Source: Flavobacterium tibetense (GTDB taxonomy: Bacteria; Bacteroidota; Bacteroidia; Flavobacteriales; Flavobacteriaceae). Taken from it: DNA of 64,000 bases. Under the pieces are notes generated by a model, which searched no databases, had not been told where the DNA came from, and saw nothing but the letters and a program-made list of their open reading frames with translations. Numbering within the stretch: the stretch's first letter is position 1; each line of letters begins with the position of its first letter. A program made the position numbers and the translations under genes. This document shows positions 41,108 through 50,328 of the stretch, piece after piece. The stretch is taken from contig NZ_QLST01000006.1 in NCBI RefSeq assembly GCF_003293845.1, positions 119,457-183,456 of the forward strand, in the 5' to 3' direction.

Positions 41108-43900
41108 ATGAACACAACCGATTTTTCTAAATTAGAACCAAAAAAAAACATTTTAATTAAAGGTGCGCAATTGCATAACCTGAAAAATATTGATGTTGCC
41201 ATTCCAAGAAATAAACTCGTAGTAATTACGGGCTTATCTGGTTCAGGAAAATCGAGTTTGGCATTTGATACGCTTTATGCTGAAGGACAACGCCGTTATG
41301 TAGAAAGTTTGTCTTCGTATGCTCGCCAATTTTTAGGACGATTAGACAAACCAAAAGTAGAATACATTAAAGGAATTGCACCCGCCATTGCAATCGAACA
41401 AAAAGTAAATACCACCAATGCGCGTTCAACCGTGGGAACTTCAACCGAAGTGTACGATTATATGAAATTACTTTTTGCTAGAATTGGAAAAACATTTTCT
41501 CCCATTTCTGGTAAAGAAGTAAAAAAACAAACCGTTACTGATGTTATCGAAAAAGTAAAAGAGCTTCCAATGGATAGCAAATGGTTGCTCCTTTCTCCTA
41601 TTCATTTGGAAGAAGGTCGCGCCTTGGAAGATAAATTAAAAGTGCTTTTACAACAAGGTTTCGCAAGAATTTTGGTAGATAATGAAATGGTGCGATTGGA
41701 CACTATTGACCAACATTCGCTTGACAATAAAGATATTCTCCTAATTATTGACCGAATTGTAGTAAAACAAGAAGAAGAATTCTATAACCGATTGGCAGAT
41801 GCTGTTGATACCGCATTTTATGAAGGAAAAGGCGTTTGTTATTTACAAGAAGTAACTACTCATAATCGCTTTGAATTCAGTAACAACTTTGCTTTGGATG
41901 GAATCTCCTTTTTAGAACCTAATATTCATTTGTTTAGTTTTAATAATCCGTATGGTGCTTGTCCAACGTGTGAAGGTTATGGCAATATCATTGGAATTGA
42001 CGATGAATTGGTCATTCCAAATACTGCGCTTTCTGTTTACGAAAATGCGATTTTCCCTTGGCGTGGTGAAAGTATGAGTTGGTACCGAGATCAATTGGTA
42101 AATAACGCTTACAAATTCGATTTTCCTATTCATAAACCATTTTTCGAACTTTCTGATGCGCAAAAACAGTTGATTTGGGACGGAAACCAATATTTTACCG
42201 GACTGAACGATTTCTTTTCGGAATTGGAAGAGAAAAATTATAAAATCCAAAATCGGGTGTTGTTATCGCGTTATCGTGGCAAAACCAAATGTTTCACTTG
42301 TAAAGGAAAACGTTTACGAAAAGAAGCTACTTACGTTTTAGTTGGTGGAAAAAATATTACCGAATTAGTCGATTTATCAATCAATAAACTCATTACGTTC
42401 TTCAAAAAGTTAGAATTGAACGAATACGATGCCAAAGTCGCTAAACGTTTATTAATTGAAATCAACAACCGATTATCGTTTTTGGACAATGTTGGTTTGA
42501 GTTATCTGACTTTGAACCGAAATTCAGCAACGCTTTCTGGTGGTGAATCGCAGCGCATTAACTTGGCCACTTCATTAGGCAGTAGTTTGGTAGGTTCCAT
42601 GTATATATTGGACGAACCTAGTATTGGTTTACATCCAAAAGACACCGAAAAACTAATTGAAGTGTTGAAGAATCTTCGTGATTTAGGCAATACGGTGATT
42701 GTGGTGGAACACGACGAAGACATCATGAAAGCGGCGGATATGATTATCGATATCGGTCCAGAAGCGGGAACACATGGTGGCGAATTGGTAGCACAAGGAA
42801 CGTATGACGAAATATTGAAAGCCAATTCATTAACTGCCAAATATTTGAATGGAGACGAACAAATTGAAGTGCCAAAAAAACGCCGTAAATTCAAAAATCA
42901 TATCGACATCAAAGGAGCAAGAGAAAACAACTTGAAGAATGAAGATTTTATGTTTCCTTTGGAATGTTTGACCGTGATTACGGGTGTTTCTGGAAGTGGA
43001 AAAAGTACATTGGTAAAGAAAATCTTGTTTCCAGCGATGCAAAAGAAATTGGAAGGTGTTGGCGAAAAAGCCGGACAATTTTCTGAATTATCAGGAAGTT
43101 TCGATAAAATTAAACATATTGAATATGTAGACCAAAATCCTATTGGAAGAAGTTCGCGTTCAAATCCGGTAACGTATATTAAAGCGTATGATGATATTCG
43201 AGATTTGTTTTCGAAGCAAAATATATCGAAATTAAGAAATTATCAACCCAAACATTTTTCATTCAATGTAGATGGTGGTCGCTGTGAAACTTGTAAAGGC
43301 GATGGCGAAGTGACTATTGAAATGCAATTCATGGCTGATGTGCATTTGGAATGTGAAACTTGTAATGGCAAACGCTTCAAAAAAGAGATTTTGGAAGTCG
43401 CTTTTGAAGGAAAAAACATTGACGACATTCTAAAAATGACGATTGATGAAGCTTTGGAGTTTTTCTCAACGCACAAACAAACAAAAATTGTGCAAAAAAT
43501 TCAGCCGTTGCAGGATGTTGGTTTAGGTTATGTTCAATTGGGGCAATCCTCTTCTACGCTTTCTGGTGGTGAAGCGCAACGTATTAAATTGGCATCGTTT
43601 TTAGTTAAAGGAACTATTAAAGACAATGCGTTATTTGTTTTTGACGAACCTACAACGGGTTTACATTTTCACGATATTAAAAAATTACTAAAATCGTTTG
43701 ATGCTTTGATTGAAAAAGGGCATTCGATTATTGTAATTGAACACAATTTGGACTTAATCAAATGTGCGGATTACATCTTAGATATTGGTCCAGAAGGCGG
43801 CGAAAATGGTGGAAAACTAATGGCTTTTGGCACACCAGAAGAAGTTTCGAAGAATAAGAATTCAGTTACTGGAAAATATTTGAAGGAGAAATTAAATTAG
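41108..43900 (+). CDS. uvrA: Excinuclease ABC subunit A
   Basis: From ATG 41108 the product is 930 residues, the usual UvrA length. The first ATPase has Walker A GLSGSGKS (residues 42-49). Zinc modules include CPTCEGYG and CETCKGDG/CETCNGKR. ABC signatures LSGGESQRI and LSGGEAQRI, the second Walker A GVSGSGKS, and Walker B LDEPSIGLH and FDEPTTGLHF are all present. UvrA finds DNA damage with UvrB in nucleotide excision repair. Its last 12 codons are duplicated 647 bp downstream (see the repeat entries). Confidence 0.98.
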   Translation: MNTTDFSKLEPKKNILIKGAQLHNLKNIDVAIPRNKLVVITGLSGSGKSSLAFDTLYAEGQRRYVESLSSYARQFLGRLDKPKVEYIKGIAPAIAIEQKVNTTNARSTVGTSTEVYDYMKLLFARIGKTFSPISGKEVKKQTVTDVIEKVKELPMDSKWLLLSPIHLEEGRALEDKLKVLLQQGFARILVDNEMVRLDTIDQHSLDNKDILLIIDRIVVKQEEEFYNRLADAVDTAFYEGKGVCYLQEVTTHNRFEFSNNFALDGISFLEPNIHLFSFNNPYGACPTCEGYGNIIGIDDELVIPNTALSVYENAIFPWRGESMSWYRDQLVNNAYKFDFPIHKPFFELSDAQKQLIWDGNQYFTGLNDFFSELEEKNYKIQNRVLLSRYRGKTKCFTCKGKRLRKEATYVLVGGKNITELVDLSINKLITFFKKLELNEYDAKVAKRLLIEINNRLSFLDNVGLSYLTLNRNSATLSGGESQRINLATSLGSSLVGSMYILDEPSIGLHPKDTEKLIEVLKNLRDLGNTVIVVEHDEDIMKAADMIIDIGPEAGTHGGELVAQGTYDEILKANSLTAKYLNGDEQIEVPKKRRKFKNHIDIKGARENNLKNEDFMFPLECLTVITGVSGSGKSTLVKKILFPAMQKKLEGVGEKAGQFSELSGSFDKIKHIEYVDQNPIGRSSRSNPVTYIKAYDDIRDLFSKQNISKLRNYQPKHFSFNVDGGRCETCKGDGEVTIEMQFMADVHLECETCNGKRFKKEILEVAFEGKNIDDILKMTIDEALEFFSTHKQTKIVQKIQPLQDVGLGYVQLGQSSSTLSGGEAQRIKLASFLVKGTIKDNALFVFDEPTTGLHFHDIKKLLKSFDALIEKGHSIIVIEHNLDLIKCADYILDIGPEGGENGGKLMAFGTPEEVSKNKNSVTGKYLKEKLN
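43855..43890 (+). repeat. 36-bp direct repeat, copy 1 (inside the uvrA 3' end)
   Basis: Starts TAAGAATTCAG and ends TTTGAAGGAGAA, encoding most of the uvrA tail (NSVTGKYLKE). It is identical over 36 nt to 44502-44537. Confidence 0.95.
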
Positions 43901-43907
43901 GCTGAAA

Positions 43908-44504
43908 ATGAGAATACAAAAAACAATATTAATCTTGACATTGTTCCTTATATTTAGTTGTATTTCAAAATCAAAGGAGAATAATGTAGAAAATATTCTA
44001 AAGGAATCATCATCTGAGTCTAAGGAAAAATCAAGAATTGGATCCATTAAAAACAATTATTTTTTAGAAATATCCATAGATACTCTCTGGAATAATTTGA
44101 TTTTTAAAAAAGGTGGTTGTTTAACCGGTGGACAATACGTTTACAATGATAAATTTGGCAGTGAAGGGTGTGTAATGTCAAATTCAGAAGATTGGGAAAT
44201 ATTTTTCAATAAAGACATAAAAATTATATCAAACTTTTTGATTAATAAAATTTCAGATGACACTACAAAAACAAATATACATACTTGTCCTTTTTTTACT
44301 GCAATGGAAGGAGAAATTGCTGTTTATGGTCTTCAAAGATTATTAAAAATAAATTGGTATGACTTCAACGAATTTAATGAATTTCAAAATAGACAATCCG
44401 AAAGTTCGACAGAAAATCATCAAGCTTGGCTTCAAAATATTTTGAAAAACAAGAAAAAAAGAGAAATATTAATTAATTGCTGGAAGAAAAAAGCTAGTGA
44501 CTAA
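43908..44504 (+). CDS. Orphan lipoprotein, unknown function
   Basis: This 198-residue protein has a lipoprotein signal ending LIFSC (cysteine near residue 18) and a Ser/Glu/Lys-rich tether. The soluble domain has several cysteines and a GGCLTGGQYVYND segment. No family is recognised. It is strongly AT-rich compared with uvrA and rlmH. It lies between two 36-bp copies of the uvrA 3' end, 7 bp after uvrA, which suggests a later insertion. Confidence 0.8.
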   Translation: MRIQKTILILTLFLIFSCISKSKENNVENILKESSSESKEKSRIGSIKNNYFLEISIDTLWNNLIFKKGGCLTGGQYVYNDKFGSEGCVMSNSEDWEIFFNKDIKIISNFLINKISDDTTKTNIHTCPFFTAMEGEIAVYGLQRLLKINWYDFNEFNEFQNRQSESSTENHQAWLQNILKNKKKREILINCWKKKASD

Positions 44505-44544
44505 GAATTCAGTTACTGGAAAATATTTGAAGGAGAAGTTGTAA
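44502..44544 (+). pseudogene. uvrA 3'-end remnant (direct repeat copy 2)
   Basis: A perfect 36-bp copy of the uvrA tail (44502-44537) continues GTTGTAA. Read in the uvrA frame, it encodes NSVTGKYLKEKL and its own stop at 44542-44544. The real gene ends KEKLN. The remnant therefore looks like the 3' end of a slightly diverged uvrA allele, with the orphan lipoprotein gene inserted between the two ends. Confidence 0.88.
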
Positions 44545-44549
44545 GTTAA

Positions 44550-45143
44550 ATGAAAAAATATATTGTTTCAATTTATTCTATTTTATTGTTAATAATAGTA
44601 AATACAAGTTTCTTTTGGGAGAATCTTCCTGGAATTTTTGATTTAATTATATTGGGATTGACATTTATTGGTTTTATTGTTTTGCTTTTCATTTCTATCA
44701 GTCAAATCATAAAAGGATTTAAAGAAAAATTTAAAAATCAAATTAGAATAATCAATATTTGTATTTCATCAATTGTTTTAGTTTTAATTTATATTTTCCC
44801 TTTCGGATTTATAAATTTTGAGAAAATGATTTATGATGACAATTTATTATTTACTCAATATGAAGGAGTTGCAAACGGAACAGTTTCATTGAAATTTAAA
44901 AAAGATAATATTTTCATTGAAAAGTCGGTTTTTTTTGGTGTTGAAAATAACATTGGAAATTATGAGATTAAAAATGATACTATTTTTTTAATTTTCAAAA
45001 AATCATCAAATTTTGGTGAAGAAAAATCCTTTTGTATAGAAGATAAAGAATTTAAAGACAATCTCCTTTATTTCAGAAATTTTAAAGATCCTTTGCCTTT
45101 AAGAATGAAAGTTCTTGAAGGTAACTTTAATCAATTAAAATAA
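44550..45143 (+). CDS. Orphan membrane protein, unknown function
   Basis: This 197-residue protein has three hydrophobic segments in its first 95 residues (about 5-20, 28-52, 70-92) followed by a beta-rich extracytoplasmic or cytoplasmic domain with FKKDNIFIEKSVFFG. No family is recognised. It is AT-rich, begins 5 bp after the uvrA tail remnant, and ends 3 bp before rlmH. It may have been the original uvrA neighbour, or may be part of the same insertion. Confidence 0.75.
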   Translation: MKKYIVSIYSILLLIIVNTSFFWENLPGIFDLIILGLTFIGFIVLLFISISQIIKGFKEKFKNQIRIINICISSIVLVLIYIFPFGFINFEKMIYDDNLLFTQYEGVANGTVSLKFKKDNIFIEKSVFFGVENNIGNYEIKNDTIFLIFKKSSNFGEEKSFCIEDKEFKDNLLYFRNFKDPLPLRMKVLEGNFNQLK

Positions 45144-45146
45144 TTT

Positions 45147-45620
45147 ATGAACATCAAACTCTTAACTATAGGTAAAACCGACAATAAAAATTTACAAGCG
45201 CTGATTGAGGAATACACCAAGCGTTTGAGTTTTTATGTGAAGTTTGATTTGGAAATTATTCCCGATATTAAAAATGTGAAAAATATGAGTGAAGCCCAAC
45301 AAAAAGAAAAAGAAGGCGAACTCATTTTATCTAAAATCACGCCAACCGATCATTTAATTATCTTGGATGAAAACGGAAAAGAATTTTCTAGCGTAGGATT
45401 TTCGGATTTTCTTCAAAAAAAGATGAATGCTGGGATTAAAACCTTGGTATTTGTCATTGGTGGTCCGTACGGATTTAGTGAAACCGTGTATCAAAAAGCT
45501 TCTGGAAAAATTTCACTTTCCCAAATGACATTTTCACATCAAATGGTACGTTTATTTGTTATAGAGCAGGTATACCGCGGATTTACAATTCTTCGTAATG
45601 AACCGTATCATCATCAGTAG
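45147..45620 (+). CDS. rlmH: 23S rRNA (pseudouridine1915-N3)-methyltransferase RlmH
   Basis: At 157 residues it matches RlmH throughout: MNIKLLTIGKTDNKNLQALI at the start, the SAM-binding knot FVIGGPYGFSETVYQKA, and the C-terminal RLFVIEQVYRGFTILRNEPY. It methylates pseudouridine 1915 of helix 69 in the 70S ribosome. The start ATG is 3 bp after the orphan membrane gene. Confidence 0.97.
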   Translation: MNIKLLTIGKTDNKNLQALIEEYTKRLSFYVKFDLEIIPDIKNVKNMSEAQQKEKEGELILSKITPTDHLIILDENGKEFSSVGFSDFLQKKMNAGIKTLVFVIGGPYGFSETVYQKASGKISLSQMTFSHQMVRLFVIEQVYRGFTILRNEPYHHQ

Positions 45621-45727
45621 AATGTTAATTTTTGGTATTTTTTAACTTTTTTTTTGGTATTTTGATTATTTGCAATATATTTAGCCAAATTAAAAATACG
45701 ACTTAACCAAAACTAACTTTACACATT

Positions 45728-46183
45728 ATGAAGAACTTTATCCTTTTTGCAGCATTTTTTATTAGTTATGTTTCATTTGGACAAATTAAAGTGATTGAAA
45801 CAATCCCAACGATAAGAATTGGTGTAATTGGTCAAAATGACATTTACATTCAAAAGAAAGCAGACGAATACACTTTCTTTTACAAGAACGTAAAGCAAGA
45901 AGAAGCGCCAACATTGAAATCTTTCACCTTCAAAGAAATCGATAACGCTTTTGAAAACTTGCACAAAATTATTGAGTCGGGTTTTACAGCTGAACCGCTT
46001 TTAGACATTAAATTAGAATTACCAAATGATTTTGTTTGGATTCATTACAGCAAAAACTTTGGTGAAGTTTATATGCAATTTGTAACTACTAAAAAAGATG
46101 TTTTCGATAATGGTTTTTCTAAATCATTAAACTTAGATCAAGTAAATAAGTTATTTGGAAAATCAAGTGTAAGAGTAAACTAA
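45728..46183 (+). CDS. Small exported protein of unknown function
   Basis: This 151-residue protein has a signal peptide ending in VSFGQ. The mature part is a mixed alpha/beta domain with no cysteine or recognised motif (KEIDNAFENLHKIIESG). It probably acts in the periplasm. It is monocistronic, ends at a strong hairpin, and no family was recognised. Confidence 0.78.
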   Translation: MKNFILFAAFFISYVSFGQIKVIETIPTIRIGVIGQNDIYIQKKADEYTFFYKNVKQEEAPTLKSFTFKEIDNAFENLHKIIESGFTAEPLLDIKLELPNDFVWIHYSKNFGEVYMQFVTTKKDVFDNGFSKSLNLDQVNKLFGKSSVRVN

Positions 46184-46209
46184 ATTTTTATAAAGGTCAA
46201 TATTATTTC

Positions 46210-46244
46210 AAAATCCTGATTGCTAGCAATCAGGATTTTTTTTT
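46210..46244. terminator. Bidirectional terminator
   Basis: Perfect stem AAAATCCTGATTGC with its complement across a TA centre, followed by eight or more T. It overlaps the stop codon of the reverse-strand lipoprotein at 46243. Confidence 0.93.
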
Positions 46245-46971
46245 ACAATTTACAATCGCAAGCTGGTAATTTCTTTAAATCGTAAATGAATTCATAAGAA
46301 GACAATTGAATGCGCTCATCTGTAATTCCCCAAACCAAAATTTTATTTTGAATGTATTGTTCGTATGTCAAGCTGCTATCAAAATTCAAATGAAGAATCG
46401 TCGTTTTTCCTTCACTCATAAAATCAGAAAACTCTTTAATGAAATTAGGTAATTCGGAACGTTCCATTTCATTGCCATCAACCGTAATTTGATTGTCTTT
46501 ATTAAAATTGATGGTAAAATTATGATACGGCATGTACATTTCTGCATTTCTTTTGATATAAAATTTCGAAAATTCGTTATCAAAAAAATACTTCACATCG
46601 GTAAAAGGCAAAAAAGCCAAATTACTTCCAATGCTATCTGCATACGAATACAACGTCATGGAATCTTCCCGATTGTGCGATGAACTTTTCTTCTTTTCTT
46701 GCAATTGCATCACTTCAGGAATGACTAATTTCAACGGCAAACGCTTGTCGATATTGAAAACCCAATTGGTTGAACTAATCGTATTTCTTCGATTAACTTC
46801 AATTAGCGTATCATTCCCATTGGTTTCAAAAAACAAGTATACTGGCGAATGATCTAGTAATTCTTTAACAACGGTTTTATCTGCTTTTGGTAATTGCACG
46901 TCTTTTTTATCACAAGAAATTAAGGTTGTAACCAAAACTCCAAAACCAAATAGTATTTTCTGTATTTTCAT
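46243..46971 (-). CDS. Lipoprotein beside folP, unknown function
   Basis: This 242-residue protein has a signal with lipobox TLISC (cysteine near residue 20). The mature region is mostly beta with a long acidic/basic middle, and it ends in PACDCKL. No catalytic motif is seen. It lies 28 bp after folP on the same strand and is likely co-transcribed, but a role in folate metabolism is unlikely given the lipoprotein signal. Confidence 0.75.
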   Translation of the reverse strand: MKIQKILFGFGVLVTTLISCDKKDVQLPKADKTVVKELLDHSPVYLFFETNGNDTLIEVNRRNTISSTNWVFNIDKRLPLKLVIPEVMQLQEKKKSSSHNREDSMTLYSYADSIGSNLAFLPFTDVKYFFDNEFSKFYIKRNAEMYMPYHNFTINFNKDNQITVDGNEMERSELPNFIKEFSDFMSEGKTTILHLNFDSSLTYEQYIQNKILVWGITDERIQLSSYEFIYDLKKLPACDCKL

Positions 46972-46999
46972 TTTCTTAAATTCTTTTATCTTTTTTAGA

Positions 47000-47827
47000 T
47001 TAATTACATTTCAATTTTTCAAACAATTTCACACCTTCCACAGCTTCTTTAACATCATGAACGCGAAGAATATTGGCTCCTTTTTCCAAAGCAATAGCAT
47101 TTAAGAAAGTCGTACCGTTTAATGCTTCTTGAGCCGAAGTTTCCAACGCTTTATAAATCATAGATTTTCTAGAAATCCCAACTAATAATGGCAATTCCAA
47201 TTGTTTGAAAATGTCCAATTTTTGCATGACTTCGTAATTTTGTTCCAATGTTTTTGCGAAACCAAAACCAGGGTCAACAATCAAATCATTGATTCCTAAT
47301 TTTCTAGCTTCAAAAATACGCTCCGAAAAATAGTAAATCATTTCCTTTACAATATCGTCATAATAAGCCAAGGCTTGCATCGTTTGCGGATTACCTTTCA
47401 TGTGCATCATGATGTAAGGAACTTGCAACTCGGCTATAGTTGGAAGCATTTTTTCATCTAACAATCCAGCCGAAATATCATTAATTAGAGCCGCACCATT
47501 CAAAACACATTGTTTGGCTACTTCTGCTCTAAACGTATCAATGGAAATAATTGCCTCAGGAAATTGCTTGATAATTTGTTGCACAACAGGCAAAATACGT
47601 TGCAATTCTTCTACTTCCGAAACGAATTCTGCATTAGGTTTACTCGAATAAGCACCAATATCAATAAAAGTCGCACCTTCATTTAACATCTTTTCGACTT
47701 GGTTCAAAACAACGCTTTCCTCTTGAAATTTTCCGCCATCGTAAAACGAATTGGGCGTTATATTCAAGATTCCCATGACTTTGGGCGTTGATAAATCAAT
47801 TAAATTTCCTTTACAGTTGATGGTCAT
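47000..47827 (-). CDS. folP: Dihydropteroate synthase
   Basis: This 275-residue TIM-barrel enzyme shows GILNITPNSFYDGG, DIGAYSSKP, the pterin-site INDISAG, DPGFGFAKT and VGISRKSMIY, and the terminal RVHDVKEAV. It joins 4-aminobenzoate to 6-hydroxymethyl-dihydropterin diphosphate in folate synthesis and is the sulfonamide target. Divergent from the DUF1599 gene. The 115-bp gap contains a TACTTTTG box for the plus-strand gene. Confidence 0.96.
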   Translation of the reverse strand: MTINCKGNLIDLSTPKVMGILNITPNSFYDGGKFQEESVVLNQVEKMLNEGATFIDIGAYSSKPNAEFVSEVEELQRILPVVQQIIKQFPEAIISIDTFRAEVAKQCVLNGAALINDISAGLLDEKMLPTIAELQVPYIMMHMKGNPQTMQALAYYDDIVKEMIYYFSERIFEARKLGINDLIVDPGFGFAKTLEQNYEVMQKLDIFKQLELPLLVGISRKSMIYKALETSAQEALNGTTFLNAIALEKGANILRVHDVKEAVEGVKLFEKLKCN

Positions 47828-47942
47828 AAAATGGTTGAGTTACTAATAACAATTCACAAAACAAAAATCTTTGTGCTAATTGCTATTTTCTTTGTGCTTA
47901 TTTTTTTACTTTTGAAAAAAATCATACAAATATACCGAATAA

Positions 47943-48491
47943 ATGAAGAATACTTCACAACAATATGATGCGATTATTAGTATTTGTCGCGATTTATTTA
48001 CCAAAAAAACCAAAGACTACGGAACGGCTTGGCGCATTTTACGTTTGCCATCGCTAACCGACCAAATTTATATTAAAGCCCAACGCATAAGAAGTTTACA
48101 AGAAAATGAAGTACGAAAAGTAGATGAAGACGAAACTTCAGAATTCATTGGCATCATCAATTATTGCATTATGGCTTTAATCCAAATTGAAAAAGGAATC
48201 GCCGACCAACCTGATTTAAACTACGACGAAGCTGTTGCTTTATACGATGCAAAAATTGCTTTAACCAAACAATTAATGGAAGACAAAAATCACGATTATG
48301 GTGAAGCTTGGCGCGATATGCGAGTAAGCAGCCTAACGGATTTAATCTTACAAAAATTATTACGCGTAAAACAAATAGAAGATAACAAAGGTAAAACCCT
48401 AGTTTCTGAAGGCATCGATGCCAATTACCAAGATATGATTAATTATTCGGTTTTCGCCTTGATTCATATGGGATTGAGTGAGAGAAAATAG
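47943..48491 (+). CDS. DUF1599 domain protein, internally duplicated
   Basis: This 182-residue cytoplasmic protein consists of two homologous halves. KKTKDYGTAWRILRLPSLTDQI (given here as about residues 19-40) corresponds to DKNHDYGEAWRDMRVSSLTD in the second half, each followed by INYCIMALI or INYSVFALI. The family has been grouped with nucleotide-modification-associated domains, and I know of no proven reaction. It is usually near folP and DoxX-like genes in flavobacteria. Its stop codon begins a heptad array. Confidence 0.86.
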   Translation: MKNTSQQYDAIISICRDLFTKKTKDYGTAWRILRLPSLTDQIYIKAQRIRSLQENEVRKVDEDETSEFIGIINYCIMALIQIEKGIADQPDLNYDEAVALYDAKIALTKQLMEDKNHDYGEAWRDMRVSSLTDLILQKLLRVKQIEDNKGKTLVSEGIDANYQDMINYSVFALIHMGLSERK

Positions 48492-48523
48492 AAATTAGAG
48501 AATAGATGTTAGAAATTAGACTA
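48489..48523 (+). repeat. Period-7 array starting at the DUF1599 stop codon
   Basis: Five units in register, each starting TAG: TAGAAAT, TAGAGAA, TAGATGT, TAGAAAT, TAGACTA. The first TAG is the stop codon itself. Confidence 0.88.
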
Positions 48524-48549
48524 TTCAGTTAAGATTTTATCAAAAGAAA

Positions 48550-49089
48550 ATGAGTTTAAAAATTAGAAAGTTTTATTATCCATTTATATTTTTTTCAGGA
48601 CTTATCTTAATCATTTTTGAGATTGAAATATTTAGAAATACAATTATTGATTTAAATATTTTAATGAGTTTAATTTTACTGTCAAGTTTGTTATTTCTGT
48701 TATTTGATTTTAAAAACTATAAAAAAACATATAATTATAATGGAATAAAGTTATACTTCAATTCGATAATAAATTTTATTGTGGGTTATGGTTTTACAGT
48801 ATGTTCAATTTTTATGTTTACAAATTATTATTATGCTTCTGAAGCAATTGAAAAAAAAGAATTTGAAATTATAAAACGTTCATCACTTCCTGGAGGAAAA
48901 AAATCAAGAAATAAAAGAAAACCAACTTTTACAATAAATTTTGAAGGTAAAGAAAAAGAACTTGTATTTAAAAATGAATATTACGAAACAATGGATAACT
49001 TTGGAAGTATAGAAATTTCAGTCCAAAAAGGATATTTTGGATTTTATATTTTAAAGAATAAAAAGCTAATTCCAATCAACAATTGGTAA
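48550..49089 (+). CDS. Orphan membrane protein, unknown function
   Basis: This 179-residue protein has about three hydrophobic segments within residues 10-100 and a basic C-terminal domain (GGKKSRNKRKPTFTINFEG). AT content and lysine/asparagine bias exceed those of its neighbours. It separates the DUF1599 and BT_3928-type genes, which normally lie close together in this phylum (from memory). No family recognised. Confidence 0.75.
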   Translation: MSLKIRKFYYPFIFFSGLILIIFEIEIFRNTIIDLNILMSLILLSSLLFLLFDFKNYKKTYNYNGIKLYFNSIINFIVGYGFTVCSIFMFTNYYYASEAIEKKEFEIIKRSSLPGGKKSRNKRKPTFTINFEGKEKELVFKNEYYETMDNFGSIEISVQKGYFGFYILKNKKLIPINNW

Positions 49090-49115
49090 CTTTTAATTTG
49101 ATTTAATACCAAAAC

Positions 49116-49157
49116 CTGAAACTTGAAACTTGAAACCTGAAACAAAAAAAACAAAAC
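49116..49157 (+). repeat. Period-7 array before the BT_3928-type gene
   Basis: Six units in register: CTGAAAC, TTGAAAC, TTGAAAC, CTGAAAC, AAAAAAA, ACAAAAC. It ends 1 nt before the ATG at 49159. Confidence 0.9.
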
Positions 49158-49158
49158 T

Positions 49159-50268
49159 ATGAAAAACATAATTACCCAAATTGCTCGTATCCTTGTTGGT
49201 GTTTTATTCATCATTTCTGGATTGATAAAATTGAATGACCCTATGGGATTTTCGTTCAAATTAGAAGAATATTTTAATGCCAATGTATTAAATGTGGAAT
49301 TCCTAATTCCAGCGGCTTTATTGATTGCTTGTTTGGTAGTCATTTTTGAAGTGGTTTTAGGCGTGATGCTTTTAATTGGTTTCAAAACCAAATTCACGGT
49401 TTGGAGTTTGTTGGCAATGATTGTATTTTTTACCTTTTTAACATTCTATTCGGCTTATTTCAATAAAGTTACCGATTGTGGTTGTTTTGGTGATGCGTTG
49501 AAATTAACGCCTTGGGAATCGTTTACCAAAGACATTATTTTATTGGGATTGATTTTAATTTTGTTCTTCAATCAAAAATACATTTTACCTCTTTTCAATA
49601 AAACAGCGGTGAATTTAGTGGTTTTTGCTACGTATACTTTGTGCTTTTTCATGGCGTATTACGTTTTACAACATTTACCATTTATTGATTTTAGAGCTTA
49701 CAAAGTGGGAACCAATATCAAAGAAGGAATGGCAATCCCAGAAGGAGCACCAAAAAGCGAATACCAAATGGTGTTTATTTATAAAGTTAATGGCGTAGAT
49801 ACCGAAATCAGCTACGACGATGTTATGGCTGGAAATGTTCCTGAAAATGCAGAATTTGTTGACAGAAAAGACAAACTAATCAAAGAAGGTTATGTGCCGC
49901 CAATTCACGATTTCTCAATTGAAAAAGACGGAAATAACTATATCGAAGAAGTGTTGAACGAGCCAAAAGTGATGCTGCTTATTTCCTACGACTTGAATAA
50001 ATCTAAAGATAAAGGCATGAAACTATTGGAAGAATTTCACCAAAAAGCAGCTGAAAAAGACTATTTAGTCATTGGAATGACGGCTTCTGACCAAGAAACT
50101 ATTGCAGTTTTCAAAAAGAACTTTGGCTTAACTTTCGACTATTATTTTTGTGATGCTACAACTTTAAAAACTATTGAAAGAGCCAATCCAAGTATCGTAG
50201 TTTTGGAAAAAGGAACCATCGTTCAAAAAGTACATTTTAACGATATTGAAAAAGTAAACTTGAAATAA
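49159..50268 (+). CDS. BT_3928-type DoxX/MauE membrane protein with thioredoxin-like C-terminal domain
   Basis: This 369-residue protein has an N-terminal DoxX/MauE-like four-helix membrane domain (LVGVLFIISGLIKLNDPMGF, then VTDCGCFGDALKLTPW with a CxCF motif) in residues 1-180. A C-terminal thioredoxin-like domain lacks a CxxC (IEEVLNEPKVMLLISYDLNK). MauE/DoxX-type proteins take part in quinone-linked disulfide or electron transfer. The adjacent TlpA-like gene supports an envelope redox role. Exact partner unknown. Confidence 0.88.
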   Translation: MKNIITQIARILVGVLFIISGLIKLNDPMGFSFKLEEYFNANVLNVEFLIPAALLIACLVVIFEVVLGVMLLIGFKTKFTVWSLLAMIVFFTFLTFYSAYFNKVTDCGCFGDALKLTPWESFTKDIILLGLILILFFNQKYILPLFNKTAVNLVVFATYTLCFFMAYYVLQHLPFIDFRAYKVGTNIKEGMAIPEGAPKSEYQMVFIYKVNGVDTEISYDDVMAGNVPENAEFVDRKDKLIKEGYVPPIHDFSIEKDGNNYIEEVLNEPKVMLLISYDLNKSKDKGMKLLEEFHQKAAEKDYLVIGMTASDQETIAVFKKNFGLTFDYYFCDATTLKTIERANPSIVVLEKGTIVQKVHFNDIEKVNLK

Positions 50269-50328
50269 ATTTGACTTTTCTTTAAGACTGTTAACCAATA
50301 AAAAAACCTACTTTTAACAAAAAAAGAA

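Noticed and set aside
42502..42894. 130-codon antisense frame inside uvrA
   Set aside because: It lies opposite the conserved second half of the first UvrA ATPase. It has no family features, and the sense frame is fully explained.
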